DNA from: Kryptolebias marmoratus | Lineage: Eukaryota; Chordata; Actinopteri; Cyprinodontiformes; Rivulidae | DNA: 64,000 nucleotides | Direction: 5' to 3' | Assembly (NCBI RefSeq): GCF_001649575.2 | Contig: NC_051443.1 | Span: 6,052,644 to 6,116,643, forward strand | In this document: positions 63,996-64,000 of the stretch, piece after piece | Layout: the number at the start of each line of letters is the position of its first letter | Numbering within the stretch: position 1 is the stretch's first letter | The notes under the pieces: model-generated | Seen by the model: only the letters and a program-made list of their open reading frames with translations | Database searches by the model: none | Told to the model about the DNA's origin: nothing | Translations under genes and position numbers: made by a program

Positions 63996-64000
63996 CTAGG

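Overview
The window is a piece of a teleost fish chromosome. It holds three intron-rich vertebrate genes, all read from the minus strand, with canonical GT/AG splice sites, no operons, and introns full of fish-type DNA transposons, retroposon tails and microsatellites. The species cannot be named from this sequence. From high to low coordinate the order is mob1b (51.7-61.2 kb, first exon off the right edge), dck (41.5-48.4 kb) and slc4a4 (0.6-39.3 kb, last exons off the left edge). This is the MOB1B-DCK-SLC4A4 order known from human 4q13, so it is a conserved vertebrate synteny block.

slc4a4 encodes the electrogenic sodium-bicarbonate cotransporter NBCe1. Twenty-one coding exons were placed by matching reading phase at every junction; together they make 2766 nt, exactly 922 codons. 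They cover the N-terminal cytoplasmic domain, the start of the membrane domain and most transmembrane segments. A 20-nt first coding exon lies about 7.7 kb upstream of the classical B-type start and joins it in frame. Two possible alternative-splicing sites sit next to each other near 21.4-21.7 kb. The proximal-kidney (A-type) first exon was not found.

dck encodes deoxycytidine kinase in seven coding exons (828 nt, 275 residues). It ends in a 27-nt final coding segment and has a compact promoter with ETS, E2F-like and CCAAT motifs. mob1b encodes the Hippo-pathway co-activator MOB1B. Exons 2-6 are complete and total 637 nt. Adding the 14 nt that exon 1 must contribute gives the family length of 216 residues.

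The rest is intron and intergenic DNA. Its most striking feature is one repeat family, called family A here. It has about 16 copies in both orientations and covers roughly a tenth of the window. It is built from units of about 300 bp that occur singly or as dimers and trimers, and several copies end in a CATTCCTTGAAGGAATG-like hairpin. Other elements are two related Tc1-like transposons in opposite orientation, another Tc1-like relic, a hAT-type element with TSD, TTAA-flanked foldback elements, a palindromic MITE, several non-LTR retrotransposon tails, a repeat with an internal TTTTAGC array, and an LTR at the right edge. No tRNA, rRNA, CRISPR array or prokaryotic feature was seen. The three genes act separately: bicarbonate transport at the plasma membrane, nucleoside salvage, and Hippo/NDR kinase signalling. 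Nothing suggests shared regulation beyond conserved linkage.
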